A DNA stretch of 64,000 bases from Terriglobales bacterium (GCA_035487355.1 DATHMF010000025.1:52401-116400); one strand, 5' to 3'. Counted from the stretch's first letter, positions 26,121 to 35,363 are shown. Numbers and translations are program-made. The notes: a model not told the origin generated them from the sequence alone.

Positions 26121-28157
26121 TTAGTACGGAAACGGTTCAATCTTCCAGCGCTCAAACACTTTGGCTTCTTTGAACAACTGGAAGAGCCCGGCATCAATTT
26201 CGCCGTCTTTGACCGCGAAGCCCAGGATTTCCAGCGCCCGCTCGAGATTGACGGCTTTCTTGTAAGGACGGTCCACGGCGCAGAGTGCGTCGTAGATATC
26301 GGAGATGGTCATGATGCGCGTCTGCACCGGGATCTCGGGCGCGCTGAGCTTATAAGGATATCCTTTGCCGTTCAGCTTTTCGTGGTGCCGGCGGGCAATC
26401 TCGGGAACGCTGCGGATCTCTTTCGTCCACGGGATCTGTTGCAGGAAGTTGAAGGTATGGATGACGTGCGACTCAATCTGCAGACGCTCGGCGTCGTCCA
26501 GCGATCCTTTGCGGATGGAAAGCAGCCGCACCTCATGCTCGGTGAGCAGCGGAGACGCCGCATTTTCGTAGTCCTTGTAATGGCGCGTAGCAATCTCATT
26601 CAAGGTTTCAAAGCTGCCGTCGGCAAGAATGGTCGGCTCATCGGCGGTAAGAATAAGCTGGAACCACTTGTCCATTTCGACCAGCTGCGCTGCAAGCTCC
26701 TGGTCGAAAGCCGGCTGCTTTTGCAGATACTCCTCGCGCCCTTTTTCCAGCACATAATTGAGGCGCGAGCGTAGGGCCTCGGTCTCCATGCTGCGCTTGA
26801 CGAACTGGAAGCGCTGCCGGATGACATCGAGCTGCGCGGGATAGAGCTTCTTCGCCTTGACCAGCACCTCTTCGCGCACCCCAACCTTGCCGAAGTCATG
26901 CAGCAGCGAGGCATAACGGATCTCTTTCATCTCGCTGCGGGAAAAGCGAATGCTCTCGTACGGACCGTTGTCAGCGCGGTCCACGGCTTCTGCCAGGGCG
27001 ACCGTCAGGTTGGCCACGCGGAAGGAGTGGCCTGAGGTGGTGGGGTCGCGTGATTCAATGGCCACAACCGAGGCGCGCACAAAGCCTTCAAACAACTGCT
27101 GGATGGCCTGGTATAACTGGCTGTTCTCGTAGGCCACGGCGGCCTGGCTGGCCAGCGAGGCCACAATTTCCTGCTGGCGCACCGTAAAGGAAACTACCTG
27201 GTCGGTCACCGCTGCGACGGAGACCAGCTTGCTCTTGAAGTCGCGCTTGGCATTGATAAGCTGCACCACGCCCACCACATCGCCCTTCTGGTTTTTCATG
27301 GGCACGGCGAGAATGGACTTAGTGCGGTATCCGGAATCTTCATCGAACTTGCGGTTAATGGTGTAGGGAACGCCGCTGGGCAGGTGATAGGCGTCTTCAA
27401 TATTGACCGGCAATCCGGTAAGCGCCACATAACCCGCGATGGATTTCTCGTTGATCTCCATCGTAACTTCACGGAAGGGCAGCGAGACGGAATCATTCTG
27501 CGCCAGCTTGAAGCGCATGTGCATGAGGCCCTCTGCGTCGCGCACCACCGGCTCGTCGCCAACGCTCTTCAGTTGCAGCTTTTTGCTGTCCTGCTCGTCT
27601 TCTTCCACGACATAGAGCGAGCCGGCATCGCTGCTGGTGATCTCGCGGCATTTCGTGAGGATCATATCCAGCAATTTGCCGGTGTCGTGCTCGGCGCTCA
27701 GCGCCGCGCCAATCTCATTCAACTCGTGGATCTCACGTGTGGCAAACGCCAGCCGCGCATTGACCTCCTGCCGGCTGGCTACCAGGTGTATATGGTCGAG
27801 CGCGTTATCTACCATGCGTTCGATCAGAGCAATCGGCGTGCCTGGAATCAGGTAGGCGTAGATCAATCCATCCAGACGAAAATCTTTGAAACGGTCCTCG
27901 CTGAGTCCCAGGATGCGTATGTTGGGTGCGTGCAGGTTGCGGCCGAGCTCTTGCAGCAGCCGTTCAGAAGAGGTGATGAGCACACGGTCTACGTCAGCAG
28001 GATAGTTCCCCAGGTCGCTGAAGTAAGTGCGCCGATAGCGGAGCACGCCTCCTAAAGCCTTGTTGACCACATCATCTTGCTCAAAAGTTACCAGCAGGGG
28101 CAGACCGCGCACGGGTGCACGCGGCGGAGCCGAGAGTTTTGCAGTCGCAGTAGTCAT
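26121..28157 (-). CDS. GAF and HD-GYP domain c-di-GMP phosphodiesterase
   Basis: 678 residues. N-terminal ~130 residues resemble a degenerate receiver or Rossmann domain, GAF lies at about 150-345, and HD-GYP at about 375-665. All metal-site pieces are visible: G-H-S-F-R-V, H-D-F-G-K, E-S-H-V, R-H-H-E-K-L-N-G-K-G-Y-P and D-I-Y-D-A-L. An insertion of ~100 residues separates H-D from the second half. Predicted to hydrolyse cyclic di-GMP in response to a GAF-bound ligand. ATG 28157 is used. It is transcribed divergently from the PilB-type ATPase, suggesting control of pilus or secretion activity. Confidence 0.9.
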   Translation of the reverse strand: MTTATAKLSAPPRAPVRGLPLLVTFEQDDVVNKALGGVLRYRRTYFSDLGNYPADVDRVLITSSERLLQELGRNLHAPNIRILGLSEDRFKDFRLDGLIYAYLIPGTPIALIERMVDNALDHIHLVASRQEVNARLAFATREIHELNEIGAALSAEHDTGKLLDMILTKCREITSSDAGSLYVVEEDEQDSKKLQLKSVGDEPVVRDAEGLMHMRFKLAQNDSVSLPFREVTMEINEKSIAGYVALTGLPVNIEDAYHLPSGVPYTINRKFDEDSGYRTKSILAVPMKNQKGDVVGVVQLINAKRDFKSKLVSVAAVTDQVVSFTVRQQEIVASLASQAAVAYENSQLYQAIQQLFEGFVRASVVAIESRDPTTSGHSFRVANLTVALAEAVDRADNGPYESIRFSRSEMKEIRYASLLHDFGKVGVREEVLVKAKKLYPAQLDVIRQRFQFVKRSMETEALRSRLNYVLEKGREEYLQKQPAFDQELAAQLVEMDKWFQLILTADEPTILADGSFETLNEIATRHYKDYENAASPLLTEHEVRLLSIRKGSLDDAERLQIESHVIHTFNFLQQIPWTKEIRSVPEIARRHHEKLNGKGYPYKLSAPEIPVQTRIMTISDIYDALCAVDRPYKKAVNLERALEILGFAVKDGEIDAGLFQLFKEAKVFERWKIEPFPY

Positions 28158-28330
28158 CAAACTTTACACGCAAACAGTCGTGCACTCAGCGGTTTACCGG
28201 GAAGTGGCGGACCGCCTACCGCGGGGGAGAGGTCAACTATAACAAAAGTCGCTGTGCCGGAGTAGCAGGACTGCTACTCCTTACTGTTGTCATTTTGGTA
28301 TATACTGAACCCCTCCCCCAGGTAATGCGT

Positions 28331-28390
28331 GGAAAACCGGGAATGTGCGCCGGGCCGCACTAAATGGACTGCACCGGCCGAAGGTTTTCC
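28331..28390 (+). promoter_or_regulatory. Structured 5' leader of the PilB-type gene
   Basis: GGAAAACC (28331-28338) pairs perfectly with GGTTTTCC (28383-28390). Inside, GTGC/GCAC (28345-28348 with 28357-28360) or GGCCG/CGGCC can pair, as alternatives. It does not match the c-di-GMP-I riboswitch core. Could be an attenuator or a simple hairpin. Confidence 0.35.
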
Positions 28391-28419
28391 GGGCACTTCA
28401 ACGGAGACGTGCGACGACC

Positions 28420-30669
28420 ATGCCAACCCCTTTAACACCCAAGCGGCAATTTCCAGACCTGACCAGCCCTTCCTCTGCTGCTTCGGGTCAAGGCAACAAC
28501 AAGCCTGCCGCTCCTGCAGAGCCAGATACAACTCTTCCCCCAGTCCCGACTGTGACCGGTTTCTTTAGAGCTCCGCTTGGCCCTGGTTCTGGATCAACTG
28601 ACGTGCCCACTTCACCGCCCATCTCCAAGCCTCCGCTCGGACCTCTCGGTGCCGTTAGGCCTGTCGAGAGCGGCCATTTTTTGCAGCGCGTCAAGCTCTT
28701 CAGCGGACTCTCTTTTGCTGACTGCCAGCACGTGGTGAAGCGCATGCGCCGCCGCGACTTCCCGCCCAACACCACCATCGTTCGCGAAGGAGCGCCCGGC
28801 AGCTCTATGTTTTTCATTATCTCGGGCCATGTTGAAATCCGTAAGAAAGACCCGAACACCAATATTGATTTCCTGCTCTCGGAGATGGGTCCGGGCCAGA
28901 ACTTTGGAGAAATGTCGTTGCTGACCGGCAAACCGCGCACGGCCACGGTGACCTGCACTGAACCCACCACCTGCGCCGTGCTCGAGCAGAAAGATTTTCA
29001 GGAGCTGCTGTTGCAGTATCCCAAGATCGGTCTGGCGCTGACCACCATTCTGGCCGAGCGCGTCGAGAGCGCCAGCCAGCAGGTAGGCATCGAGTACATC
29101 AACCTGAGCAAGATGAACTTTGATGTGCGCGTGCTCGGGCTGATTCCGCAGAGCATGATCCAGCAGCACAAGATGATTCCCGTGGCCTTCGCCAACAACC
29201 GCCTTACCCTGGCCATGGTGAACCCCAATAACATTCTTGCTCTTGACGACGTGCGCCGCATCATCAAAGGAGTCATGATCGAGCCGGTGGTGACCACCGA
29301 AGAGGACTACCGCAAGTTCATGAACACCACCTACGCCGAGCTGATGCAGAAAGAAAAGCCGGCGTCCGCAGGCGATAAGACGCAAACCGTCATCAAGTCT
29401 TCCGCCGAGATGGTGGACCTGTTGCAGTCAGATCTGATTCGCGACCTGCAGTTGACCGATGACGCCGGCCCGACCATGGGCGACAGCAAGCAGGAGCTCA
29501 TGAACGCTTCCGAAGATGCGCCCATCATCCGCCTGGGAAACTCGATTCTCGGGCTGGCCATCAAGAAGGGCGCAAGCGATATTCACATTGAGCCCATGGA
29601 AGCCAACGTGATCATCCGCTACCGCATTGACGGTGTGCTGCAGACGGTGCAGAACCTGCCCAAGAAAGTGCAGCTCGGCCTGATCTCGCGCCTGAAGATT
29701 TTGAGCAAGCTCGATATCTCGGAAAAGCGCCTGCCCCAGGATGGCCGCATCAGCGTCAACATGGAAGGCAAGCCCATAGATTTTCGCGTCTCCACCGTGC
29801 CCGGCAAGTGGGGCGAGAAGGTCTGCATGCGCATCCTCGATAAGTCCAACACCGCGCTGGGGCTCGATAAAGTCATCAGTCACGAGCCCACGCTCAAGCT
29901 GGTGCGCGAGCTCATCAACCAGCCCTACGGCATCATGTATGTAACCGGGCCGACCGGCTCGGGCAAGACGACCACGCTCTATTCCGCGCTGGCTGAGATC
30001 AACGACCCGGGTATTAACATCTCTACCGCCGAAGATCCCATCGAGTACGACTTGGCCGGCGTCAACCAAATCCAGGTACACAAAGACATCGGCCTCGATT
30101 TCGCCCGTGTGCTGCGCTCCTTCCTGCGCCAGGACCCGGATGTGATCCTGGTCGGTGAAACCCGCGACAAAGAGACCGCGCACATTGCCGTCGAAGCCGC
30201 CCTCACCGGCCATCTGGTTTTCACCACCCTGCACACCAACAGCGCCGCCGGGGCCTTCACCCGCCTGGGCGAGATGGATGTGGAGCCGTTCCTGATCTCT
30301 TCTTCCACCATCGGAGTGATGGCGCAGCGCCTGGCCCGGCGCCTGTGCAAGACCTGCCGTGAGCAATACGAAGCCGACGATCAGACCTGCGAGTATATGG
30401 GCCTGCGTCCCAAATCGGTGTTATGGAAGGGACGCGGCTGCGGCGAGTGCAACGGCAAGGGCGTCAAAGGCCGCATTGGCATTTATGAAGTCATGAAGAT
30501 GAATGCCGAACTGCGCCAACTGGTCGCCAGAAACGCCCTCACCGAGGACGTTCACAAAATCGCCCTGGCCCAGGGCATGCTGGACCTGAAGAAATACTCC
30601 GCCATCCTGCTACTGAATGGAGATACGTCGGTCGAGGAAGTGCTGCAGGTTGTCAGCGTGCAAGAATAG
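28420..30669 (+). CDS. PilB/GspE-type ATPase with N-terminal cyclic-nucleotide-binding domain
   Basis: 749 residues from ATG 28420. Residues 1-80 are a Pro/Ser-rich linker. 86-210 form a cNMP-binding (CRP/PKA-like) domain with F-F-I-I-S-G-H-V-E-I and G-E-M-S-L-L-T-G-K-P-R-T-A-T. About 215-300 match the GspE/MshEN C-terminal part, then the secretion ATPase: Walker A GPTGSGKTTT (from 510), Walker B region L-V-G-E-T-R-D (near 575) and the zinc tetracysteine C-K-T-C (643) and C-G-E-C (674). Powers type IV pilus extension or type II secretion from the cytosolic membrane face. The added sensor domain is unusual. No other pilus genes are in the window. Confidence 0.9.
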   Translation: MPTPLTPKRQFPDLTSPSSAASGQGNNKPAAPAEPDTTLPPVPTVTGFFRAPLGPGSGSTDVPTSPPISKPPLGPLGAVRPVESGHFLQRVKLFSGLSFADCQHVVKRMRRRDFPPNTTIVREGAPGSSMFFIISGHVEIRKKDPNTNIDFLLSEMGPGQNFGEMSLLTGKPRTATVTCTEPTTCAVLEQKDFQELLLQYPKIGLALTTILAERVESASQQVGIEYINLSKMNFDVRVLGLIPQSMIQQHKMIPVAFANNRLTLAMVNPNNILALDDVRRIIKGVMIEPVVTTEEDYRKFMNTTYAELMQKEKPASAGDKTQTVIKSSAEMVDLLQSDLIRDLQLTDDAGPTMGDSKQELMNASEDAPIIRLGNSILGLAIKKGASDIHIEPMEANVIIRYRIDGVLQTVQNLPKKVQLGLISRLKILSKLDISEKRLPQDGRISVNMEGKPIDFRVSTVPGKWGEKVCMRILDKSNTALGLDKVISHEPTLKLVRELINQPYGIMYVTGPTGSGKTTTLYSALAEINDPGINISTAEDPIEYDLAGVNQIQVHKDIGLDFARVLRSFLRQDPDVILVGETRDKETAHIAVEAALTGHLVFTTLHTNSAAGAFTRLGEMDVEPFLISSSTIGVMAQRLARRLCKTCREQYEADDQTCEYMGLRPKSVLWKGRGCGECNGKGVKGRIGIYEVMKMNAELRQLVARNALTEDVHKIALAQGMLDLKKYSAILLLNGDTSVEEVLQVVSVQE

Positions 30670-30899
30670 CTTTGGACTGAAAGCGCTCTTTCGGAAGGCT
30701 TCAACGCAGGCCGCCCTTTACCTTTTAATTATCCCTGCCGAGCCATCTCTATGTTCCCCTCAGCCTTCACTTGCTGCAAGTGGTCAAAACGTCCTGAAAC
30801 AGCATGATGGCCTCGTATTCATTGGGGAAACCGCTATCGGGGTGCGACACTTGCAAAGCCAATCCGGTATTTACTGAATAGATAATCATCCGTGAGACC

Positions 30900-31139
30900 G
30901 TTTCGGAGTACCGAGGACCTGTCCCGAGTACAACTTTTGCGAATTTTCAAAGAGCTTTCATCTAAGGGCTCCGCAGCCAAAACCAGGCTGCTGCGCCCTC
31001 GCGCTGCGCTCGCGCTCATCCGACGCTCGCTTCGCACTCACCCGGCACGAGCCCCGCATTCTTGAATGCTGGGTACACTTCCAGGGACAATGATGACCTA
31101 CAATTACTGAAAAATGAAGGGTTTGATATCAAAATGATA
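30900..31139. repeat. Composite intergenic repeat, copy 1
   Basis: Contains GAATTTTCAAAGAGCT (30946-30961), then CTAAGGGCTCCGCAGCC and AAAACCAGGCTGC (near 30965-30992), a C/G-rich GCGCTCGCGCT tract, and a T/A-rich end with TTTGATATCAAAATGATATC (31121-31140). Parts recur in the same order at 62340-62520. Parts also recur at 39986-40066. The stretch 30670-30899 shows nothing else coding. Confidence 0.65.
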
Positions 31140-31316
31140 TCAAAAGGCCGGATAACCATTGCGTCTGAGTTCTTTCTCGACCCACTCCACAAACACAGTT
31201 TCAAATTCAGCTCGTGTGTAAATTCTCTTGTGAATCAACAAGGTATTCATTGCATAAACCGTAGCTTTGAATCCCTCGTCCCTTGAAGCGATCTGCAGAG
31301 CTTCCTCGAAAGACAT
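31140..31316 (-). CDS. Small hypothetical protein, 58 aa
   Basis: A 59-codon frame with ATG at 31316, a strong AAGGAG seven bases upstream (31328-31323) and stop TGA inside the TGATATCA word of the repeat. The product is highly helical: M-S-F-E-E-A-L-Q-I-A-S-R-D at the start, V-Y-A-M-N-T-L-L-I-H in the middle, a charged F-V-E-W-V-E-K-E-L-R-R end. No Cys, no signal peptide. Family not recognised. It resembles a small helical subunit or regulator. Its good ribosome site and protein-like composition in a repeat-rich gap make it a probable real gene. Confidence 0.65.
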   Translation of the reverse strand: MSFEEALQIASRDEGFKATVYAMNTLLIHKRIYTRAEFETVFVEWVEKELRRNGYPAF

Positions 31317-31477
31317 ATTTATTCTCCTTATTCTTTAAGTCTTGCTGTTTCTCATCACCGCCTGGGTTACGGCATTGGACTCATCCCATGCTGTCCATAG
31401 GACAAATCCGATTGCCTTCTTGTGCAAACTCCATATATGCTTGCCTTCCCCCCACCCGGATTTGAGAGGTAAGGCCA

Positions 31478-32278
31478 ATGTTCTGCGTCAAATGCGGCAG
31501 TCAGTTACTGGCCGGCAGTAAGTTCTGTTCCAATTGCGGCCTTGATAACGCCACCTACACGCTCCCGTCGGCGGGGGTTTACGCTCCGACTGCGGTGCCT
31601 CAGAACAAGCCTTTGTTCTGCATCAAGTGCGGAGCTGAACTATATCCCAAGACCAAAGTCTGCCCGAATTGCCGGTTCGACAATACCAATTACGTTTCCG
31701 CGCCGGCCGTGGCCTCGGGATTTGCTGCGCCCACAATGCTCGCCTATCCCGATGCCTACTGTGAAGGCAAAATTCTGGTGGTGCCACGCAACGCCACGCT
31801 GCCGGCAAGCTGCATAAAATGTGGAGGCATTCCCAAAGAGCCCTGGTTAAACAAGAATTTCTCTTGGCACAATCCGCTGCTGTATATACTGGCCTTTTTC
31901 AGTCCGTTGATTTATGTGATTGTGGCCCTGATCGTGCGCAAGCGAGTGCAGCTTATGGTGCCCATCTGCGACCATCATAATTCGACCCGACTCACAACTC
32001 TGTGGGTCGGCGTCATTCTGCTGTTGGGCTTCCTTCCTCTGTCTGTCGCGGCCAGTATCTATCTGCCAGGAGACAGCGCACCGGCCATTGCTTTCCTGCT
32101 TGGGTTCGTGATGTTCGTTGGCGGGATGGTTGCGCTGTGGTTCTCTTACGTCCTGCGGCCCACTTACATCGGCGAAGATTGCTCCAAGTTTAAGGGGGCG
32201 CATCCGGAATTTCTGGCTCGCCTTAAAACCCCTTCCGTTCCAGGAATGGGAGTGCAAGTGCAATCGCCAGGGTTCTAG
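31478..32278 (+). CDS. Double zinc-ribbon membrane protein
   Basis: 266 residues. Two zinc ribbons with paired C-x2-C: F-C-V-K-C-G / F-C-S-N-C-G (residues 2-20) and F-C-I-K-C-G / V-C-P-N-C (about 47-66). A third C-I-K-C lies near residue 112. Three or four membrane helices span about 130-240. Cytosolic ribbons tethered to the membrane may sense or bind protein or nucleic acid; function unknown. It has its own upstream region after the small minus-strand gene. Confidence 0.75.
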   Translation: MFCVKCGSQLLAGSKFCSNCGLDNATYTLPSAGVYAPTAVPQNKPLFCIKCGAELYPKTKVCPNCRFDNTNYVSAPAVASGFAAPTMLAYPDAYCEGKILVVPRNATLPASCIKCGGIPKEPWLNKNFSWHNPLLYILAFFSPLIYVIVALIVRKRVQLMVPICDHHNSTRLTTLWVGVILLLGFLPLSVAASIYLPGDSAPAIAFLLGFVMFVGGMVALWFSYVLRPTYIGEDCSKFKGAHPEFLARLKTPSVPGMGVQVQSPGF

Positions 32279-32808
32279 ACCTATTTAGATTTTTCTGTAT
32301 GTAACAAACAGCATCGCCCCGATGAGAAAACGCAAGATCCCTTCGGCAGGCTCTTCGCGCCAAAAAACGGTGCTCCCAGTGAACAAACCGTTAAGTCCGA
32401 TAGAATCAATGAACTGTTTAAGCCAGTTACAGCGTCAATCTTGAGTGCCACTTTTTGGGTAGAACTCCCTGACATCGCAATTCAGTCGGAAGCAGTGTCG
32501 GGGTCCCTCTCTCCGCGCCGTGCCGATTGGTTGTGCTCCGCGTTTTGCGGCGCTCCGCTCGGGATGACAGTTGGTATATACCGTCGCCACTCGACACTTG
32601 CTGTGCCTATTCAGTCTCGTGCTACTTGTTCATTCCCGTTTCAACCTACCCCAGCAGGTCCCGTGCTCAACATGACAAGATGCAAACGGAATAGCGAAAT
32701 AGGACGCACGGTAATAGTTAAAGCGACATAATGGCAAGCTCTTGTTGGCGTTTCCCTTTGTGTCCTTTGTGTTTAAACATTGTGTCCTTTGTGGTTCAAC
32801 CGCTTCCC
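32279..32808. other. Intergenic region with repeats
   Basis: About 530 bp without a supported gene. It contains a G/C-rich word CTCCGCGTTTTGCGGCGCTC (32536-32555) and, at 32755-32799, two copies of TGTGTCCTTTGTGG-like sequence belonging to the CCTTTGTGTCCTTTGTGGTTAA family. Confidence 0.55.
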
Positions 32809-33336
32809 CTACTGACTGGAAGCGGTCTGCACCACCAGGCCTTCTTTCCGCATGGCCTCGAGGACACGGGCGTTAATATTGTTCGTGATTTTCGGCATGA
32901 TGTCGCCCATGATCTCGGGCTGCACCCGCGCCAGCTTTCTTCCCACCGGTGTGTTGTAGAAATAGGCAATCTGGCGGATCTCATCCGGACTGAAGTGTTT
33001 CATGTAGGCTTCGGCGGTCAAGATCACAATCTCCTCGTACGACACCGAGTTCCTCACCGCGCGCTGCATTCTTTCCGAAGCATCCGAGGGCAGGGATTTG
33101 TTTTGGCGTCTGGCGAAGTCGTTGACTTGCGTGAACATCTCTTCGCGCACCTGCTGCATCAGGCCTTCAAAGGTTGCCGGCGGCATGAAGGTGTGCATGA
33201 GCCCAATCACGGACGCGCGATCTTCAGGAGCAAGCTGGTTGATTGTGCTGCCGCCTGATGTTTGGGCTTCAGCTATTGCCGCGACTCCCAGCAGAACCAT
33301 AGTTATGACTCCAAATTTCCATCCCTTGCATGTCAT
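32809..33336 (-). CDS. Exported DUF2059 protein
   Basis: 175 residues from ATG 33336, which has GAGGAGG four bases upstream. Signal peptide to A-E-A-Q (about residue 25). DUF2059 core: Y-E-E-I-V near residue 110, then F-S-P-D-E-I-R-Q-I-A-Y-F-Y-N-T-P-V-G-R-K. DUF2059 proteins are periplasmic and of unknown function. The frame extends to 33492, but that lacks a signal and a ribosome site. Confidence 0.85.
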   Translation of the reverse strand: MTCKGWKFGVITMVLLGVAAIAEAQTSGGSTINQLAPEDRASVIGLMHTFMPPATFEGLMQQVREEMFTQVNDFARRQNKSLPSDASERMQRAVRNSVSYEEIVILTAEAYMKHFSPDEIRQIAYFYNTPVGRKLARVQPEIMGDIMPKITNNINARVLEAMRKEGLVVQTASSQ

Positions 33337-33508
33337 AAATCCTCCTCTTGGCCAGGTTTTAGACGTCTCAATGCTCATTCCGATGCCGTGAGAATTGTAA
33401 CCCCGCCATGTGTGGCAACCATCAGAAATACTAAAAAAGAATACCCAAGAGATTTCGATGCAGACCAGTGCGACCAGGGCATTAAATCTCAAACGAAATC
33501 CCCTTTGG

Positions 33509-33555
33509 TGTTCCTTTGCTCTTTGTTTTTCCTTTGTGTCCTTTGTGGTTAAATA
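33509..33555. repeat. CCTTTGTGTCCTTTGTGGTTAA-family repeat
   Basis: TTCCTTTGCTCTTTG followed by CCTTTGTGTCCTTTGTGG, ending with GTTAAATAA just 6 bp before the aminotransferase ATG. Same family at 32755-32799, 34730-34752 (inverted), 35364-35380 and 44002-44048 (inverted). Confidence 0.75.
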
Positions 33556-33560
33556 ACTAA

Positions 33561-34733
33561 ATGCCCAGACTCAGCCAACTCGCCTCGCACATCGCCCAAT
33601 CGGAAATCCGCATTATGTCGGTTGAATGCGAGAAGGCCGGAGGCGTGAATCTGGCGCAGGGCATCTGCGATACCGAAGTTCCGCTGCCGGTGCGCCGTGG
33701 CGCCGAGGCCGCCATCGAGGGCGGATTCAATTCCTACACCCGGCTCGACGGCATCGCCAATCTGCGCCGCGCCATCGCGCGCAAGATGCGCGACTACAAC
33801 CAACTGGAGGCCGATCCTGAGCATGAGATTGTTGTCACCACCGGCTCGACCGGGGCTTTCTACTGTGCCTGCCTATCGCTGCTCAATCCTGGCGATGAAG
33901 TTATCGTCTTCGAGCCCTACTACGGATATCACGTGCACACCCTCATGGCCATGCACGCGGTGCCGGTGTATGTGACGCTCACGCCGCCCGATTGGAGCTT
34001 TTCCCGCGCAGCGCTCGAGCAAGCCATTACTTCCAAGACGCGCGCCATCGTGGTCAACTCGCCGGCCAATCCTTCGGGCAAAGTTTTCACGGCAGAAGAG
34101 CTGGCATGGATCACCGCCATTGCCCGCGAGCGCGACCTGTTCATCTTCACCGACGAGATCTACGAATACTTTCTCTACGATGGACGCAAGCACATCAGCC
34201 CGGCAACACTCCCCGGCATGGCCGAGCGCTGTATTACCATTTCGGGATTCTCCAAGACCTTCAGTATCACCGGCTGGCGCATCGGATACGCCATCTGCGA
34301 CCGCCGCTGGGCGCACGCGATCGGCTACTTCCACGATCTGGCTTATATCTGTGCGCCATCGCCGTTTCAGCACGGCGTGACCGCCGGCCTGGAAGAGTTG
34401 AGCCCGGAGTTCTACAGCTCTCTCACCACCGAGTACACGGTGAAGCGCGATCTGCTGTGCAAGTCGCTGGAAGCCGCAGGGCTAAAGCCCAACATTCCGC
34501 AGGGAGCGTATTACGTTTTGGCTGATGCCTCCGCCTTGCCGGGAAAAACGAGCAAGGAAAAAGCAATGTACCTGCTCGCCGAGACTGGTGTGGCCGCCGT
34601 TCCCGGAGATTCTTTCTACAACGGCGGCACAGGAACAAACCTGCTGCGTTTCTGCTTCGCCAAGAACGATTCCGACTTGCACGATGCCTGCCGGCGACTG
34701 GAGCAGTTGCGCGCCGTTAGAGTAAAAGCTTAA
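33561..34733 (+). CDS. PLP-dependent class I/II aminotransferase
   Basis: 390 residues. Seen: N-L-A-Q-G near residue 30, S-T-G-A-F-Y at the cofactor phosphate site, N-S-P-A-N-P-S-G (about 162), F-T-D-E-I-Y-E, and the Schiff-base Lys in S-G-F-S-K-T-F-S-I-T-G-W-R. Transfers amino groups between an amino acid and an oxo-acid in the cytosol; aspartate- or kynurenine-aminotransferase-like by motif. Its TAA stop is supplied by the first bases of a TTAACCACAAAGG repeat. Confidence 0.9.
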   Translation: MPRLSQLASHIAQSEIRIMSVECEKAGGVNLAQGICDTEVPLPVRRGAEAAIEGGFNSYTRLDGIANLRRAIARKMRDYNQLEADPEHEIVVTTGSTGAFYCACLSLLNPGDEVIVFEPYYGYHVHTLMAMHAVPVYVTLTPPDWSFSRAALEQAITSKTRAIVVNSPANPSGKVFTAEELAWITAIARERDLFIFTDEIYEYFLYDGRKHISPATLPGMAERCITISGFSKTFSITGWRIGYAICDRRWAHAIGYFHDLAYICAPSPFQHGVTAGLEELSPEFYSSLTTEYTVKRDLLCKSLEAAGLKPNIPQGAYYVLADASALPGKTSKEKAMYLLAETGVAAVPGDSFYNGGTGTNLLRFCFAKNDSDLHDACRRLEQLRAVRVKA

Positions 34734-34822
34734 CCACAAAGGACACAAAGGTAATTTTCGCTGCAGACTAACGCTGATAAACTCGCCGATGGGAAATTTA
34801 CCGCGGAGGCGCGGAGGATCGG
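34730..34822. repeat. Two repeat families side by side
   Basis: TTAACCACAAAGGACACAAAGG (34730-34752) is the inverse of the 33509-33555 word. CAGACTAACGCTGATAA (34762-34778) recurs in variant form at 50340-50358. CCGCGGAGGCGCGGAGG (34801-34817) is the word that flanks the purM-purN palindrome. Confidence 0.75.
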
Positions 34823-34829
34823 AAACGCT

Positions 34830-35363
34830 ATGCATTGGGACTTAGACGGCGTCATGTTGTGGTTGCGCGTGACGGCGCGCTTCTCGGGGATTTTTCTGGC
34901 GGCATCGCTAGCCGTGCCTGCGCTGGCGCTGCTTTGGCCTTCGTCTTTTACTCGGTGGATGGCCAGCAACCGGCACCGCTTCACGTTACTCTTTGCGTTT
35001 TCCCATACCCTTCACTTAGGCGGGGTGATGGCTCTGGTCTCCCTCAGGCCCGCCCAGTTTTTCTCAAGGTCAGGTCTGGTGGTCTTGATTGGAGGCGGCC
35101 TGGGTTATGTGCTGATTTACTACCTGGCGGGGATGGCCTTTTTACGCCGGAAGAACCCCGAGATGCGTGATGCAAAGATGCAAACTGTCAGCTCCTACAT
35201 TTTATGGGCAGCTTTCACGCTGGCCTTCAGCATCGGGCTTCCAAGAAACCCGTGGATCTATGCACCGCTGGCCGCGATCATGCTTTTTGCCTTGGCCGTG
35301 CGCATCTTCGCCAAACATACGGCCGCTGCTCGTCAGCGCCTCGATCAGTTGCACGCCGCCTAA
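34830..35363 (+). CDS. Membrane protein, 177 aa, function unknown
   Basis: Four or five hydrophobic segments (about 15-37, 50-68, 80-100, 120-140 and 145-160), with short basic loops including F-L-R-R-K-N-P-E. No catalytic motif. Flanked on both sides by dispersed repeats. Not recognised. Confidence 0.65.
   Translation: MHWDLDGVMLWLRVTARFSGIFLAASLAVPALALLWPSSFTRWMASNRHRFTLLFAFSHTLHLGGVMALVSLRPAQFFSRSGLVVLIGGGLGYVLIYYLAGMAFLRRKNPEMRDAKMQTVSSYILWAAFTLAFSIGLPRNPWIYAPLAAIMLFALAVRIFAKHTAAARQRLDQLHAA

Noticed and set aside
28299..28420. c-di-GMP-I riboswitch before the PilB gene
   Set aside because: The conserved core and tetraloop-receptor words are absent; only ordinary pairing is seen.
29428..30366. 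Long antisense frame (312 aa) opposite the PilB-type ATPase
   Set aside because: Mirrors the coding bias of the sense gene, which has a complete set of ATPase motifs; the antisense product has low-complexity, non-family sequence.
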